From Acidimicrobiales bacterium (GTDB taxonomy: Bacteria; Actinomycetota; Acidimicrobiia; Acidimicrobiales; Ilumatobacteraceae), in assembly GCA_030830415.1 (NCBI GenBank), contig JAURNB010000109.1, forward strand, positions 1 to 7,338: a DNA stretch of 7,338 nt, given 5' to 3'. The notes beneath the pieces are model-generated. The model was given only the letters and a program-made list of their open reading frames with translations. It was not told the origin of the DNA and searched no databases. Each line of letters begins with the position of its first letter. Position 1 is the first letter of the stretch. Made by a program: the position numbers and the translations under genes. This document shows, one piece after another, positions 7,288 through 7,338 of the stretch.

Positions 7288-7338
7288 GTGGTTACTAAAC
7301 CACCCACCGGCACCATTCCGGAAACGCCGGGTTCGTAC
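7288..7338 (+). CDS. uvrC: Excinuclease ABC subunit C, N-terminal fragment (continues past window)
   Basis: A GTG at 7288 opens a frame that runs to the window edge, giving 17 codons: MVTKPPTGTIPETPGSY. The IPETPGSY segment matches the start of the UvrC GIY-YIG nuclease domain, where UvrC proteins typically read 'P..PGVY' just before the first strand. UvrC makes the two incisions flanking a lesion marked by UvrB. The uvrA stop is three bases upstream, and AAAGAAG at 7274-7280 may act as a ribosome binding site. An ATG at 7284 is out of frame and meets a stop after four codons, so it is not the start. The call combines a short match with the uvrB-uvrA context, so most of the domain evidence lies outside the window. 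Confidence 0.8.
   Translation, partial: MVTKPPTGTIPETPGSY

Overview
The window is a compact run of bacterial housekeeping and DNA-repair genes, all on the + strand. In order they are the 3' end of a probable SAM-dependent methyltransferase, ribosomal protein S1 (rpsA), dephospho-CoA kinase (coaE), excinuclease subunits UvrB and UvrA, and the first 17 codons of UvrC. The order rpsA-coaE-uvrB-uvrA-uvrC, the four-domain S1 with an acidic tail, and the UvrB and UvrA sequence style point to an actinobacterium. The base composition is only a little over half G+C in rows I sampled, and the S1 N-terminus is short. Together these suggest a lower-GC lineage such as aquatic Acidimicrobiia (Ilumatobacter-like) rather than Streptomyces or Mycobacterium, but that placement is an inference.

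Layout: positions 1-251 hold the methyltransferase C-terminus. Positions 252-307 are a short leader with a small inverted repeat and the uncertain rpsA start. rpsA probably runs 308-1633, coaE 1646-2287, uvrB 2284-4314, uvrA 4348-7284, and uvrC begins at 7288 and leaves the window. Gaps between complete genes are 12 bases, a 4-base ATGA overlap, 33 bases and 3 bases. No gene-free stretch reaches 300 bases. I see no tRNA, rRNA, CRISPR array, insertion sequence, phage gene or clear intrinsic terminator.

Function: S1 helps the 30S subunit bind mRNA, CoaE makes the last step of coenzyme A synthesis, and UvrA, UvrB and UvrC together carry out nucleotide excision repair. UvrA finds the lesion and loads UvrB; UvrB verifies damage and recruits UvrC, which cuts on both sides. 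The tight spacing and absence of a visible LexA-type palindrome suggest the repair genes are read at least partly from the upstream rpsA transcript.

I found no novel system. The points most worth checking are a Ser-to-Ala change in the first ABC signature of UvrA, a lysine-rich UvrA tail, the non-ATG rpsA start, and out-of-frame ATG codons exactly four bases upstream of both the uvrA and uvrC starts.
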